A stretch of 64,000 bases of DNA from Hermatobates lingyangjiaoensis (GCA_026182355.1 JAPFBL010000576.1:108352-172351), one strand, 5' to 3'. Positions 44,301-56,136 are shown, counted from the stretch's first letter. The notes: generated by a model not told the origin, from the sequence alone. A program made the numbers and translations.

Positions 44301-44346
44301 TTTTTTTCTGAAGATGGTTGGAGACAACCGAAACATGTCAAATAAA
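44301..44346 (+). ncRNA. Hammerhead-like ribozyme, family F
   Basis: Stem I: T 44301-44307 pairs with AAATAAA 44340-44346 with one T-T mismatch at the fourth pair. CTGAAGA 44308-44314; stem II GGTTG 44316-44320 / CAACC 44325-44329 with a GAGA loop; GAA 44330-44332; self-complementary ACATGT 44333-44338; C44339 as cleavage base. All invariant core residues are intact. ATG at 44366 follows 26 nt later. Confidence 0.68.
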
Positions 44347-44365
44347 TGTTAGTTAATAAATAGTG

Positions 44366-44460
44366 ATGGCCAACCGGAGTTTTGCTGAAATAATTCACCA
44401 GCTGAATCAGACGATTTGAAATTATCTAGAAAATATGAAAAACTACTTAAAAGAAAGGTA
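44366..44460 (+). pseudogene. Putative PLE ORF start after hammerhead F
   Basis: MANRSFAEIIHQLNQTI then stop. The frame-shifted continuation SDDLKLSRKYEKLLKRK is basic and helix-forming, like PLE N-termini. A one-base change would join them. Inferred only. Confidence 0.35.
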
Positions 44461-44537
44461 TGTTTGATTAAGGCAATTCAGTTTAACACAATTTGTATAA
44501 AAGAAAATCTGCTCCCTATTTATACTAATATACATAC

Positions 44538-44541
<4 letters not shown>

Positions 44542-44569
<28 letters not shown>

Positions 44570-44626
44570 GATCAAACTACAATAAGAAAATGGGAAAATA
44601 AGACTAAGATCTTTCAACCGTAACAA
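44542..44626 (-). mobile_element. Truncated family A element A11 after TA tract
   Basis: TA repeats (44542-44568) then ATGATCAAACTACAATAAG through CTTTCAACCGTAACAAC, the outer two-thirds of one arm. Core lost. Confidence 0.65.
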
Positions 44627-44644
44627 CAATGTTGTGTATATATA

Positions 44645-44969
44645 TATACAACAGATTCAATAATCTATCGCACCGTTTGATAGAATAGGTAATGTTACAT
44701 ATACTTGTAATGTTATATTATTAGTCTTGTCGAAGGTTTTGTCCGGTTAAGATTGTTACTCCTTAAATAATGTAAAATTAATTTTTAAGGTTTAAAAAAA
44801 ATTCTTACTTCAGTCTATGAAAAAGGTTTTAAAATAAAACCGAAACGTCGGCAATGAGAGTTTTATTTTTAACCTAGAAAATTTGACCAACCCGATTAGA
44901 TAAACAACTATATATATATAATATATTTATATATAATATTTAATATATATATAATTAATACATATATAT
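44645..44969 (+). mobile_element. Family D element D5, single arm, TA flanks
   Basis: Left end CAGATTCAATAAT and CACCGTTTGATAGAAT as in D3. Core region TCTATGAAAAAGGTTTTAAA, AACCGAAACGTCGGCAATGAG. Right end GACCAACCCGATTAGATAAAC then TA-rich repeats (44915-44969). Confidence 0.7.
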
Positions 44970-45026
44970 ATGGCTTGGACTATGTATGTTCTTTTGAGAC
45001 TGCCACTGCCACCTAACCGAACCTTC
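44970..45026 (+). mobile_element. SINE 3'-end fragment
   Basis: GGCTTGGACTATGTATGTTC and GAGACTGCCACTGCCACCTAAC match the last 55 bp of the CCTAA-tailed SINE. Confidence 0.65.
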
Positions 45027-45560
45027 CACTTTCAACCTACACCTCTCTCAATTCCTCAAACTCTGTCTACACATATTTTATATATATATATACGTACATT
45101 CACTTTCTCAACAACTCACTCTCATTTCATTTACCCTTTCCTCTTTCTGCTTTCTTCCTTATTAAATATATTCTCTCTTTTTATAGCGTCTTTATCTCAT
45201 TATCACTTTACCTTCAGTTTTTATATAATTCAAATACTGTCCATCTGTCCCAATGTGCATCCCTCTCATCAATCATATCACACTTTTCAACCATATCACA
45301 CTTTCAACCATATCACACTTTTCAACCATATCACACTTTTCAACCATATCACACTTTTCAACCATATACATTTCAACTATATCATCTCCTTTCACATATC
45401 ATCACTTTTCATACCAATCACACTTTCTCAACCATATCCCTCTCTCTTCCTCTCTATATCTCCTTCCTTTTCACTCTATCCTACAATACACTCCCTCCCT
45501 CACTCATCCTCTTCTATCTCTATCTTTATCTAACCCTCTCCCTCACACTTCTTCTCTCTA
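45027..45560. repeat. Pyrimidine-rich tract with 18-bp minisatellite
   Basis: The plus strand is strongly C/T biased. At about 45268-45370 the unit CACTTTTCAACCATATCA repeats about five times (17-18 bp). The 187- and 130-residue frames here are by-products of the missing purines. Confidence 0.85.
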
Positions 45561-46631
45561 TCTCTTACCAACACAATTACATTTTCCTCGCAATTCATTT
45601 TCTATTATTTTAATTAAAAACTTTACCACTACAATATTCAGCTAGCTATAATTCTTACGGAAAACCAAGATTAAAAATTAAACCACCACTAAATACTAGA
45701 ATTACAATTCTCCCAGCCCAAATAGCGCAAATATTATACAATATTCTAAGAATTGTTGATTTCATGAATAACAATTACTGCTATCGTGTATACAACTTGT
45801 ACAGTTTATAATTGCACTAAAAAAAACAATTATACTAAGAAGAACTCATTAACAAATATAAAATGTTTATTATAAACACTTTATTTTTTTATGTATTGAA
45901 CCGATTTTAGTTAAAATAATCTACGTTATTTTCAATTTTTAATTTATTAAAACTGCAATAATAATAATAATAATAATAACTGTGTAACTAGTATATTTAT
46001 ATTTACGCTTCTTCATTGAAATAGCAGTATTAACTGTTTGTTAGGAAACACATGCAATTCATTTTGATAGTAAACAAAGATATTTTTATAAAATACAACA
46101 GTGGAAGTAATAAAACTAGGAACTTACAGATAGATGTCTTCTATAGTACATAATGTATTACCTGTAACAAAAAAAAAATAGATGATTAGTTGAAATGTTT
46201 ATAGTTTGTTACAGAATAAGACCCAGTAGATGGTTAAAACATTGATAAGCATTATCAGAACAAGAGATTAAGATAATTTTAACGGCTATATATATAGGTA
46301 TTTCATAAAGCTACAAAAACATACACAGGAAAAGCAGATAGGTTATCAATCTAAACAATAAAATAATCAAACATTTGAAGAGAGTAATAAAGAATTTACC
46401 CTTGTCAGGTATTTCAAATATCATGTTCTTTATTGAATTCAACAATAAATAGAATTTTACTGTAACCAGTTATTAATAAAATACTTGTAAATAGAAAATA
46501 ATAAATGTGTTGAAATAATAAATACTTAAAATTTCAACACATTAATTGTTGGTCGCAAACTGGAATATAAGTCAGTATAAAAAAATCGTGGACTTTTTTC
46601 TTCTATGATTTACATTTTCATTCAATATAAT
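45561..46631. other. AT-rich DNA with an ATA repeat
   Basis: (ATA)n at about 45955-45978. A short hairpin GTGTTGAAA/TTTCAACAC near 46507-46542. No gene. Confidence 0.5.
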
Positions 46632-46790
46632 AGCAAAACTAAAGTTTATCGGGACTCAGTCAGTTCTTCAGGTTCAAATTAAACTCTCAATGCCAACGTT
46701 TTGGTTTTTATTTAAAACCTTTTTCATAGGCAGTAGTATAAATTTTAAACACAAAAAACTATGTATTACATTACAAATTATTTTACAAAG
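46632..46790 (-). mobile_element. Family D element D6, single copy
   Basis: Minus strand: GTAATACATAGTTTTTTGTG, CTGCCTATGAAAAAGG, CAAAACGTTGGCATTGAGAG, GACTGAGTCCCGATAAAC. It extends into the same 60-bp lead seen at 2563. Confidence 0.68.
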
Positions 46791-48906
46791 GAAAATAATC
46801 TGTGAATTTCAATAACTGTTTAGTTTGATTGAGCACGTGATACAGTGTGGTATAATGTTATTATTTCCTGAATTGTTAATTATTTAGACAGCTATAGTTG
46901 TGTATATGGGTGCTTTATGTATAGCGTTTGAAACTTCTATCGTATTACTAAGTGAATGAAATTACTTCCCATATATGTTTTCAACAGGATATTGAGGTAA
47001 TTGACATTCTTAATGAGATACTCATCACGTATGTTGCTGTAAAATCTTACACCTACCTATTCACAATGGGCAATTTGGTGTAATGATTAACTGTCCATTA
47101 AGTATGAAATAGTCGAGTAATAGAATGATTTTAAATACCACATACAGAGAAGACAATAGAAAATTGCTTAATGTCTGTGACGTCATTCATCTGAAGGTTG
47201 CCTATTCATTAAACTATGATGAGAAATGACTACATGAAATCACATATCATCTGAAAAAGTCATAATAGTATTCATATAAAGAAAATGAAATAGTCTCAAA
47301 CAATAGTTTATATTCATATGTCATAGTCTGTTAAAATAAATATAACCAGATGTTATATGATTTCATTTACCTAAAAATAAACGGTAGTGGATTTGTTAAG
47401 TTAGCACCAGATGCTATAACCTAGCGCTGGAGATGCTTTTAGCACTTCTTATTTTCCAAAAAAAAAAAAAAAAAAATATTCTCCCATCTTTTTCGAACAT
47501 TAATTCAGATTTTGTAAAGATATCTGTTACTTAAGTTCAAACTACATAAATAAAAGAAACGTTCTGTCTGCATATTACTTAGCACAGACTCATTTTATGT
47601 TATTTAATCGTTTCATACATTAGAGAAACCAAATTCACCCTTAAGAAATTGCTGTCTGTTTATCCAAAAAAAATTTGTAACAAGCAAACTCAGATACCAT
47701 AAGTCCACCATACCGTGTAAGTCCAGATACCATAAGATTTGAATGGATTGGAAATTCAATGTAGAAGCAAAGGTTTAGACTCTTAACCATTTGTTTGGCT
47801 AGCTACATCAATATTACATAATGAATGTATTTAATTCATAAAGCGAGTTAAATAAAAATAAAAGAATGAATCAATGTTTGTCAATAATTTTTATATTATG
47901 TTCCTTATAAGAAATTTGACAGGTATGCAGCTAAAATAAAAATATACAGGTCTTTTTAGGTGCCTGATACTAGACGAAGTAGGTATTGTTAGTTTAGTTG
48001 AATTTAATTTCGTTTGCTGTTTACCATAATTTGCTGCTTTAAAAGATTGAGTCCTAAATACCTGAGTATACCTTAAAATAGATTCAAATTTGAGCTCAGT
48101 ATCTAAAGCAAAAGAAATACTTGAGCTCTACCGCAAAAGAAACGGTAGATCTAATAAGTGTTATGGACTGTACAAATAATGATATTTTCTACAATTCTAT
48201 AATTTTTAATAATATTTTGAGATACCTCGTATCATCTCTGATTTTTTGTTATATACTCCTTAAAGACTGGTACGTCTGCTAATGAAACATATTTAAAAGT
48301 TGAACTAGGATAAAATAAAAGAAATCAAGCTATTTTTGAGATGAAGATTGTGTTTTTAGTATTAAATTTTAAATAAAACGCAATAGATTATTTGGGGTTA
48401 AAACAAATGGGCATTGTAATAAGAACGGAAGTCTAATACCAGCTGGATGAACGATACCCTGAGGGCCCCAGTCTTGGCTAATTCACTGACTCATTTTAAA
48501 CAAGTAACGTGAACCATTATAGATTATCCAGATTATATTTGTCCTCTCTTATCCCCTCCTTTGGAGAGGTGATAAATTTCCTATAATCCTAAAGGCCGCA
48601 TAAAATAGTATTAGAGGCTGGTTAGTTTTATCTGCGGTTGGCTCAATTCAAGTGTATTTTATAACCAACCAAGACCTGGCTTTTTAAAACCTTCAACAAT
48701 TAGCTTGTTTCACTCCAATTTTCTAAACAATTAAAATTTCAATAACAACAAACATCCTATGTTTAAAGTTCGACACCATCTAGGAGGCTGATGCACCGTA
48801 TGAAATTTATATGGATAAAAGCAAAATTCCAGTTATGCATTTCTGGTGGATCAAAGTGCGCAAATATATAATAATATTATTACAATAATACATAATATTA
48901 CAATAT
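46791..48906. other. No gene supportable
   Basis: AT-rich with a poly-A run (47458-47476) and a mixed-composition block (48420-48700). Nothing recognised. Confidence 0.45.
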
Positions 48907-49152
48907 TATATTTATTATATATATATATATATATATATTATATATTGTATTGACAAACCACAATACCAAATGGGGAAAAAATACTAAGATGTTTCAACCG
49001 TAACATAAAGTCATTGTCAGAGTCAAAAACCCAACTAGTTGGGTTTCCAGTTGGGTTTTTGACTCTGACAAAGACCGCTTGTTACGGTGGAAAGATCTTA
49101 ATAATTTTTTCCCATTTCATATTGTGGTTTGATCATTGATTGTTTGATCATC
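48907..49152. mobile_element. Foldback element A12 after TA tract
   Basis: TA/TTA tract 48895-48945, arms meeting around ACCCAACTAGTTGGGT plus a short duplicated CCAGTTGGGTTT. The right core has CTGACAA (G8 changed to A) and GAAAGATCTTAA, so it is predicted inactive. Confidence 0.78.
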
Positions 49153-49171
49153 TTGTATATATTTATATATA

Positions 49172-49266
49172 TGTGAAATTTCCTTCTATAGCTTATTTCA
49201 CCTTTTAGTAGATTGACACAAGACAATTGCTAAAACATCAGAAATGTGCTATAGAAGGAAATTACA
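49172..49266. repeat. Short inverted repeat
   Basis: AATTTCCTTCTATAGC (about 49174-49189) and GCTATAGAAGGAAATT (about 49249-49264) are exact complements around about 59 bp. Confidence 0.75.
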
Positions 49267-50279
49267 AATTGAAGCAGTGTCAAAATGTCCATGAATTAAA
49301 CACTTTAAGTCACCTGCACAGTAGTACCAAACTCATAGATAAAACATAACCAATGAATACGTCATTGTGTTTTACATATGTATATATATAATTCATTTTT
49401 TTATAATAATATTCAATAATAATAAAAAAATAATATAAAATTAGAATTTTTTTTAAAAAAAAAACGAAAGATAGTAGGCAGGTGACATTATTTGAGTGTC
49501 AATTCAAAGTGGAAGACATTTGGACAGAGTTTTCCCATTGCAATTACTGTTTTGACAAGGTCCGTCCTGTCCTTGGAGAGTGGTAGAACAATTTAACATT
49601 TGACATTAAGTCCCAACCTTTCATACTAACAGTTTTATTTTTCCACCCCCACCTCCTCCCACTTTAACCAACCCTCCAGATTTTAATTTTCGATTTTTCG
49701 CTGAGCCATCAGGCTTTTAAATAAATATTACTTTTTCCACTGGGGTAATATTGTTGACTCGTATGTCATATATATCACCCACCCCTCTAACAATTTCCTT
49801 TCTAACCCCCTAATATATAAAAAACAACCCTATATTCTTTTCAAATATCATCATGTTTTAACATCCAAAACTACAATGTTTTGGAACTGTGTCGTTACTA
49901 TTCATAATTGCATGTTTTTTTTTCAGTATATTTAATATTTCGTTGAAGTGATTAAAATTTCAAAGTATAATAATTTTTTCCTTACATTTTTTATTCTTTA
50001 AATTTCGGCTTAGAGTAAAACAATCTTTTTTCTCCAAAAGAAGTATTTTTTATAATGAAACAGTTTATTTTGTATGTTTATAACGAAAACTTTCCACCTT
50101 ATTGAATTATAGTCTAAAGTAATGTAGAACGTTAAATGAATTTATAAAAATAAATTAAGTTTTCTGCCTAGAAATTCAAATGTATTGAAGGCTTATAAGA
50201 ACCAAAACCTTTATGAATGTTCGAAATGTATAAAGGTTTGGATTTAAAAATTTGTCAATGCATATTAGAAGTTTCGAAG
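49267..50279. other. No gene; CA/CT-rich patch
   Basis: Pyrimidine-rich segment around 49620-49690, remainder AT-rich. Confidence 0.45.
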
Positions 50280-51150
50280 ATGTTTTTGGGATTTTGAATA
50301 TGTGTTTTGTATATTCGATGTGAATATTTCTGACATGTGTTTCAGATATTAGAATATGAATGCTTCGAATATGAGTTTTACATATTTCAATATATATGTT
50401 TCAAATTTCTGTTTTAGATATTTGGATATGAGTATTTCGGACATGTGTTTCGGACACTTAAACAAGAATGTATCTAATATGTGTTTCGAATATGTGTTTT
50501 GGTTATTTCAATATGGATTAACTGAATATGTGTTCCGTATATTTGAATATGAATAAGTCGAATATGTATTTGAGGTATCTGAATATGAATGCATCGAATA
50601 TGTGTTTTGGATATTTGAATATGAATGTTTCGAATATGTGTTTTGGATATTTGAATATTGATTCTTTGAAATATATGTTCAGTACCATTGAATATGAATA
50701 AGTCGAATATGTTTTTGAGATATTTAGATATGAATATTTCGAATATGTGTTTTGGATATTTGAATATGGATTCTTTGAAATATATGTTCATATATTTAAA
50801 TATGAATAAGCCGAATATGTATTTGAGATATTTGGATATGAATATTTCGAATATGTGTTTTGGATATTTGAATATGGATCCTTTAAAATATATGTTCAGT
50901 ATATTTAAATATGAATAAGCCGAATATGTATTTGAGATATTTGATATGAATATTTCGAATATGTGTTTTGGATATTTGAATATGGATTCTTTGAAATATA
51001 TGTTCAGTACCATTCAATATGAATAAGTCGAATATGTATTTGAGATATTTAGATATGAATATTTCAAATATGTGTTTTGGATATTTGAATATGGATTCTT
51101 TGAAATATTGTTCAGTCATTATTTGAATAATGAATAAGTCTTGAAATTAT
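50280..51150. repeat. Minisatellite with 108-bp higher-order unit
   Basis: ATTCTTTGAA landmarks at 50661, 50770, 50878 (variant), 50986 and 51095 give a 108-109 bp period. Each unit is built from about 27-36 bp blocks of the form TCGAATATGTGTTTTGGATA. Left of 50640 only the short blocks occur. Frames on both strands are by-products of a period divisible by three. Confidence 0.9.
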
Positions 51151-52400
51151 GCATTTTCAAATGTTTAATATTTGAATGTTTCGAATATGGTTTCCAAATG
51201 TTTATTATTTTTTTTTAAATTATAATTAATATATTATAAATTTCGTATAGACGCCAACATAACTGTTAAAAAAAAAAGATGTTTCTTAAATAAATTTAAA
51301 ATGTTGAATAAAATATTGATACAATGAGTATGAATTTATAAAATCCTACACCACAAGTGGAAAGTAATTCAAATTCAAGTGGATATAGGAGAAAATGAAC
51401 AGCCTATTGGAGCGAATAGATGGAGACTGAGCTGAAAGGACATAAAAAGGGCTGTTTATAGTTTTCATTAAAGATCTCGAGTCAAGGGATTAGGAGACGT
51501 GGAGGTGTAGAAGGGTTCATTAGAGCCAAAGGGAAAGAGCTTGAGCAGACAATAGGCGGCGAAAATAGAAGAGACCCAACGCTCCATTACATAGGTTATT
51601 TCGATGTCGAAGACAGCATTGTCCTACAGTCAGGTGTTATTCTACTAACATCCTGCGGAAGCACTCCACTGTAACCACGACAAACGGTCAACCAAGACAT
51701 ATTTAATTAAACTATTGTTCTTCAATATGCAAGACGAAATGTCGCCAACATCAGGATGTACTTCTTAAAATGTGGTTACTTTTATAAACACATTACTTCA
51801 TCTATACTTCTATACTCTAAACTGTTGACACTAAGCAATAAAATTACTCGTAAATGTATATCTAGTAGTATTCTCATATTCTATAAATTAAAATAATTAA
51901 ATTTATGAAGTCATAAACATTATAAGCCAATAATAAGAATTATTATTTTAACATATGCCTGATATTAGTACCAGAGAGGTGAGTTAACATCATATCAATA
52001 AATGATACCATCGCACATCGTATACAGCAGTATCAGATGTTCAACAGGCTTTGTACTTATCCATCAATAAGTAGAACTGCTCTATTTGCCTTAATCAAAA
52101 TGGACAACGCTCAAAACCAATCAAAAGATTCCTACTTCTCTATACGATGAATGCATCCTGTACTAATAGTCAATTCAATAATAATAGTAATAATGTTTTA
52201 TTTATTAATAAATTTTACTAGTCAACAACACAATAAAAACAACTTTTTTCTACAAAAAAATCGAAGAATGATCATACGCAAAAATATATTTAATAAAAAA
52301 AAAATATTTTTTTAAAATATTTATTTTATATTACATATTCATTACTTGTGTAATCAGTTATAACATGATATTTACTTATATTGGAAAATTTCAAAAATAT
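51151..52400. other. No gene recognised
   Basis: Includes a mixed-composition block (51380-51690) without a long frame. AT-rich otherwise. Confidence 0.45.
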
Positions 52401-52410
52401 TTGCTAAGTG

Positions 52411-52450
52411 TAAACTTGAAGAACACTAAGTGTTCGAAACGCGTTGTTAG
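52411..52450 (+). ncRNA. Hammerhead-like ribozyme, family G
   Basis: TTGAAGA at 52416-52422 (C3 replaced by T); stem II ACAC/GTGT around TAA; GAA 52436-52438; self-complementary ACGCGT 52439-52444; T52445 as cleavage base. GTT (52446-52448) pairs with AAC (52413-52415). Predicted inactive because of C3. It lies 55 nt upstream of an ATG. Confidence 0.55.
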
Positions 52451-52500
52451 TTTTAATATTGAACTTTTTTGTGTGAAACACAATTTTTTAAATTTCCAAT

Positions 52501-52578
52501 ATGAGTAAATACGACACTATAACAGATTACACAAATAATGACCTTCAATGGTTATTATATGAAATCAAGTTTGATTAA
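52501..52578 (+). pseudogene. Short ORF start downstream of hammerhead G
   Basis: 26 codons, MSKYDTITDYTNNDLQWLLY..., then TAA. The same start occurs at 21399 and, broken by a stop at codon 4, at 62217. Three copies at a similar place show it belongs to the element. PLE identity is inferred from hammerhead position. Confidence 0.45.
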
Positions 52579-52737
52579 TAATTTTCTAAAACAAAATTTT
52601 GAGGATAATTATGTTTCTATAATTATCCTCAGGTATACTACTTAAAATATATTTAATACATATATACTATTTCGATATATTTTTGAAATTTTCCAATATT
52701 ATAAATATATTTCAGAGTAAACTATAGGTACACAGGA

Positions 52738-52835
52738 TATAGAAAAACAAACAACTTTAATTTCCGGTTTAACTGCCATCAGGAGTGAAAATAGAGGGAC
52801 TTGCAAAGCGACGGTTGGAATATAAATAATATAAC
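52738..52835 (-). mobile_element. Family B element B5, single arm, decayed
   Basis: Minus strand: CAACCGTCGCTTTGCAAGTC, CTCCTGATGGCAGTTAAACC, GGAAATTAAAG. The core shows CTGATGG in place of CTGATGA. Confidence 0.6.
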
Positions 52836-52894
52836 ATAAATGATGTATATAACTTATTGTAAATTTATATATTTATTTTATTTCACAATTAAAA

Positions 52895-53152
52895 GAAACG
52901 GTCCAGCGGACTTTTTTAAAATAAAATAAATTCAAAACGAAGGAAACACACAGAAAGACACAGACATAACTCACATCGATATTTCGACCATCGTCGTCAT
53001 CAGGAGGTGCGAAGAGCGAAGAGTCCCGCAGGAAGACAGGGCGGTACTCATGACTCTTCTCACCTCCTGATGACGACGATGGTCGAAATATCGATGTGAG
53101 TTATGTCTGTGTCTTTCTGTGTGTTTCCTTCGTTTTGAATTTATTTTATTTA
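52895..53152. mobile_element. Foldback element C6 (both arms intact)
   Basis: The arms 52915-53015 and 53050-53150 are perfect or near-perfect complements (AACTCACATCGATATTTCGACC and reverse). An unpaired tail to the left includes AAACGGTCCAGCGGAC, the family C far end. The short centre has CCCGCAGGAAGACAGGGCGG. Confidence 0.85.
53059..53100 (+). ncRNA. Hammerhead-like ribozyme, family C (best preserved)
   Basis: Stem I CTCACCTC (53059-53066) pairs with GATGTGAG (53093-53100) at 7 of 8 positions, mismatched only at the third. CTGATGA 53067-53073; stem II GAC/GTC with a GATG loop and one extra C; GAA 53085-53087; self-complementary ATAT 53088-53091; C53092 as cleavage base. Every invariant core base is present. 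A mirror copy lies in the left arm on the minus strand (about 52972-53013). Confidence 0.72.
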
Positions 53153-55734
53153 TATTAATATGTGTATATTTTCATGAATATATTATAAAATTAATTAATT
53201 TAATTGTTAAAAAATATATATTTCACAGTATTTTCAATAATTTTGTTTTTATTATCATGTTACAAGTTGATTGAATACTAAATAAATGGTAAAAACAACA
53301 TCAAAACCCAATCTTTTAGTTATGTATCAAGTTTACTCGAAAAAAGTAATGTTTTCATTGAAGGGAGAAAGAATGAGGATTTCTTTGCTCTCTGGTCGGC
53401 ATTCAACCATTCATATATTTATGAAGGGATACAAATCTAATACTTCAGTCAGGGAATGATAAATGGTTTGTCCGCATCTGCGAGTCATAAAGCATTTACG
53501 GTCGAAGATAGCATTTCTTTCACTTATGACCGTAAGAAAAATATTCCTTGTTTATTTCCAAAATGCTTGCCCTTTTTTTTTTTTGATGGAATATAGAAAT
53601 ATGTTATAACTTTCTTTTTCTCTCAATAAAAAAATATTAAATAAATCATTTTGAATTATTTATAAGAAATTTATTTCTTAAAAACAAATATAGTAAAAAT
53701 TTTCAGATGGTATTTCCCTAGTGATTAAAAGGATTAGCGATATTGCTAAATCAGTACGATGTGTCATTTAGATTTACCATAGAAGTGTGAGCTCACTTTT
53801 CTTTACACTTCTATGGTTTTTTTCGTCATACGGAAATTTCGAGCCAAAAAAGAACGAAATTTCTCTGTACTACGAGTATATAGCGTGCATTTTAATTAGC
53901 ATTTCCAAACCAGAAACCCATAAATACTAAATTATTGTGTTACTTTAAGTTGGATTTTACAGTAATTCTTGGATATATTAATAATATTTAGTATGGATAT
54001 AACAGGAATAATATTTTTAAATGTAAAAAATCACCGGTATTAAGCATAAATTTCTGTTGCTTTCCATGGCATGATGGATTTGTCTCACAAAATGCTATAA
54101 TCAATCTATATATTGCACCCTTGAACAAAATTTAATATCAGATGAAATTTTGTTTAGTGCTTATGAATCATAGTATCTTTAGATAATATTAAAGTGTGAG
54201 GAATTGACTCTTTCCCCAAGAAAGGGAGGTTGTGCTAGTTGACTATTTTCCAGGTTTTACGCTATTCTAGTCAAATAGTTCAAATCTATTATTTTCAAGA
54301 ATTAGAAGTACCCAGTTTTTAAATCTAGTTTAGTTCTAAACTAAATAGTTCTTTAATTTCTAGTTTTAGTTCTAATTTAAATTAGAAGTTTCAGTTTTAA
54401 ATTATACTGAATAGCCAGTTTTGACTTTGATTTGAGTATGCAAAACTCACTAATTACTGATATATTTTTCTCAACTTTATAACAGAGTACAGCACGCAGG
54501 AAAAATATAACACTCACTCAGAGTAAAATCGATGTATACGATTATTGACAAAGGGAAAGAGCAGTGATTTTTTAGTAAACATCTAGCATGACATAAAATT
54601 CCCAGTATAATAATCTTATAAAAAAAAAAAACAAAAATATAAAAGAATATTCAAAATTGAAAAAATCTTCGAAAAGTAAAATTATTCTCCATCATTTATA
54701 AAGATAAAAAATTATCCTTAAACAAAATTTTTTCTTACATGTTCTTGACATTTTTCAGAAAATAGGATTATTTTCAAGTTTTAAATGGCAAAATTTGTGT
54801 TAAATATTGAATGTAGAAGGAGGTCAGGTCAGGTAAACTATATTAGAGAACCAGTGGCAATTGGAATGCTCTGCTGTAAGAGATAGTTTTGTAACACGAA
54901 ATCTACACTATCGCTTTTCAAAAATGTTATTACTGCTGGAGTTATACTAATGATATTATATGCATCAGTGGTGTGACATACAAAAATAAGGTTATATATT
55001 GATAAGTCGATCAATCACTTGATTGATATCAATCTGTACTACCTCCAGCAATGAAGGACTAATAAACATCTCTCATTTAGACATTTATATTATACCTAAA
55101 TTGTAATTATATATTATATACCCATGAAGTATGGTATGGTATTGTATTATGTTTAATTATAGCAATGTTGAGTGTAGGCCACACCAAATGTTTTTTTTTA
55201 TCTATACTATTATTTAAAAGGAAATATCTTCTCTTATGGTATCTGTCTCTACGTTTTAATTGCTACCTACTAATGAGCTGTATCAAATTGATAATTGGGC
55301 ATATCTGATTGCTGTAATTAAATTACAGCTACAAATCAAGTCATAATAATTAGTCAGCTGCGTCTATTGCAGTCTTAATTACAAATAAATTTACAATTTA
55401 GTAAACCCTACTGTTGCACCTACCTACACTAGTACAATAATTCAGCATTTGCCTGCTTCTAATAGAGATGCTAATTGAAATGCACACACTAGTAAACTAA
55501 AATAATTGCTGGTTGTTTCAAAATTAGCATGTAGCACAAAAAAGAAGTAGAATAAAGTAGAATGCACACTTCTCTAAATGTAAGAGATCAATCTTACATA
55601 TATATCACCATATAGGTTTTAATTCGCAAAAATGAAATGTTATGATATTAATTATATTAGTTTATTAAAAACTGATATAACAGATATTGTGATAGGATAT
55701 TTCTACTAATTCAAAATATGAATTGGTCTACTAC
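53153..55734. other. No gene supportable
   Basis: AT-rich DNA. ACCATAGAAGTGT/ACACTTCTATGGT forms a 43-bp hairpin at 53776-53818. GGTCAGGTCAGG at 54823 is a short direct repeat. Nothing else recognised. Confidence 0.45.
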
Positions 55735-55990
55735 AACATATCAAAATTTTACAAGAAAACAATACGTAGAAACGACACACAAGTTACTTCAATATTTCGA
55801 CCTCGTCGTCATCAGGAGAAAGAAGAATGAAGAAGAAGATGAGTCGTACTTGGCAGGTAAACAGTAACTTATTCTTTTTCAACTCCTTCTCCTGATGACG
55901 AAGAGTTCGAAATATTCATTTGTATGTTGTTTCTACGTGTTCTTTTGTTGCAATCATTTGATATGTTTCCTAACGGACCGTTTCATATTT
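55735..55990. mobile_element. Foldback element C7
   Basis: The left arm has AATATTTCGACCTCGTCGTCATCAGGAG; the right arm has CTCCTGATGACGAAGAGTTCGAAATATTC and the far end CTAACGGACCGTTTC. Arms are diverged (about 80% by eye). Confidence 0.75.
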
Positions 55991-56136
55991 TAGCAGATTA
56001 GCGAAAAAATCTTATCACAATGTCTATTATATTTGTTTTTAAAAAACTAACGGACCTTAAATGATTTATTTAATCATTAATTAAGCCGTACTTTATGTAC
56101 GGTCGTATGAGAATATATACGAAGATATATTATGTA
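55991..56136. other. Short spacer between C7 and B4
   Basis: AT-rich DNA, no feature. Confidence 0.5.

Noticed and set aside
44970..45645. Two long open frames (187 and 130 residues)
   Set aside because: They lie wholly in a pyrimidine-rich tract and an 18-bp minisatellite. Composition explains the absence of stops and the Ser/Pro/Phe/His-rich reading.
50356..51119. Several 66-179 residue frames on both strands
   Set aside because: Overlapping frames on both strands over the same 108-bp minisatellite.
51700..51775. Hammerhead-like core on the minus strand near CATCAGGATG
   Set aside because: CTGATGT breaks the core and no GAA with a paired helix follows at the right spacing.
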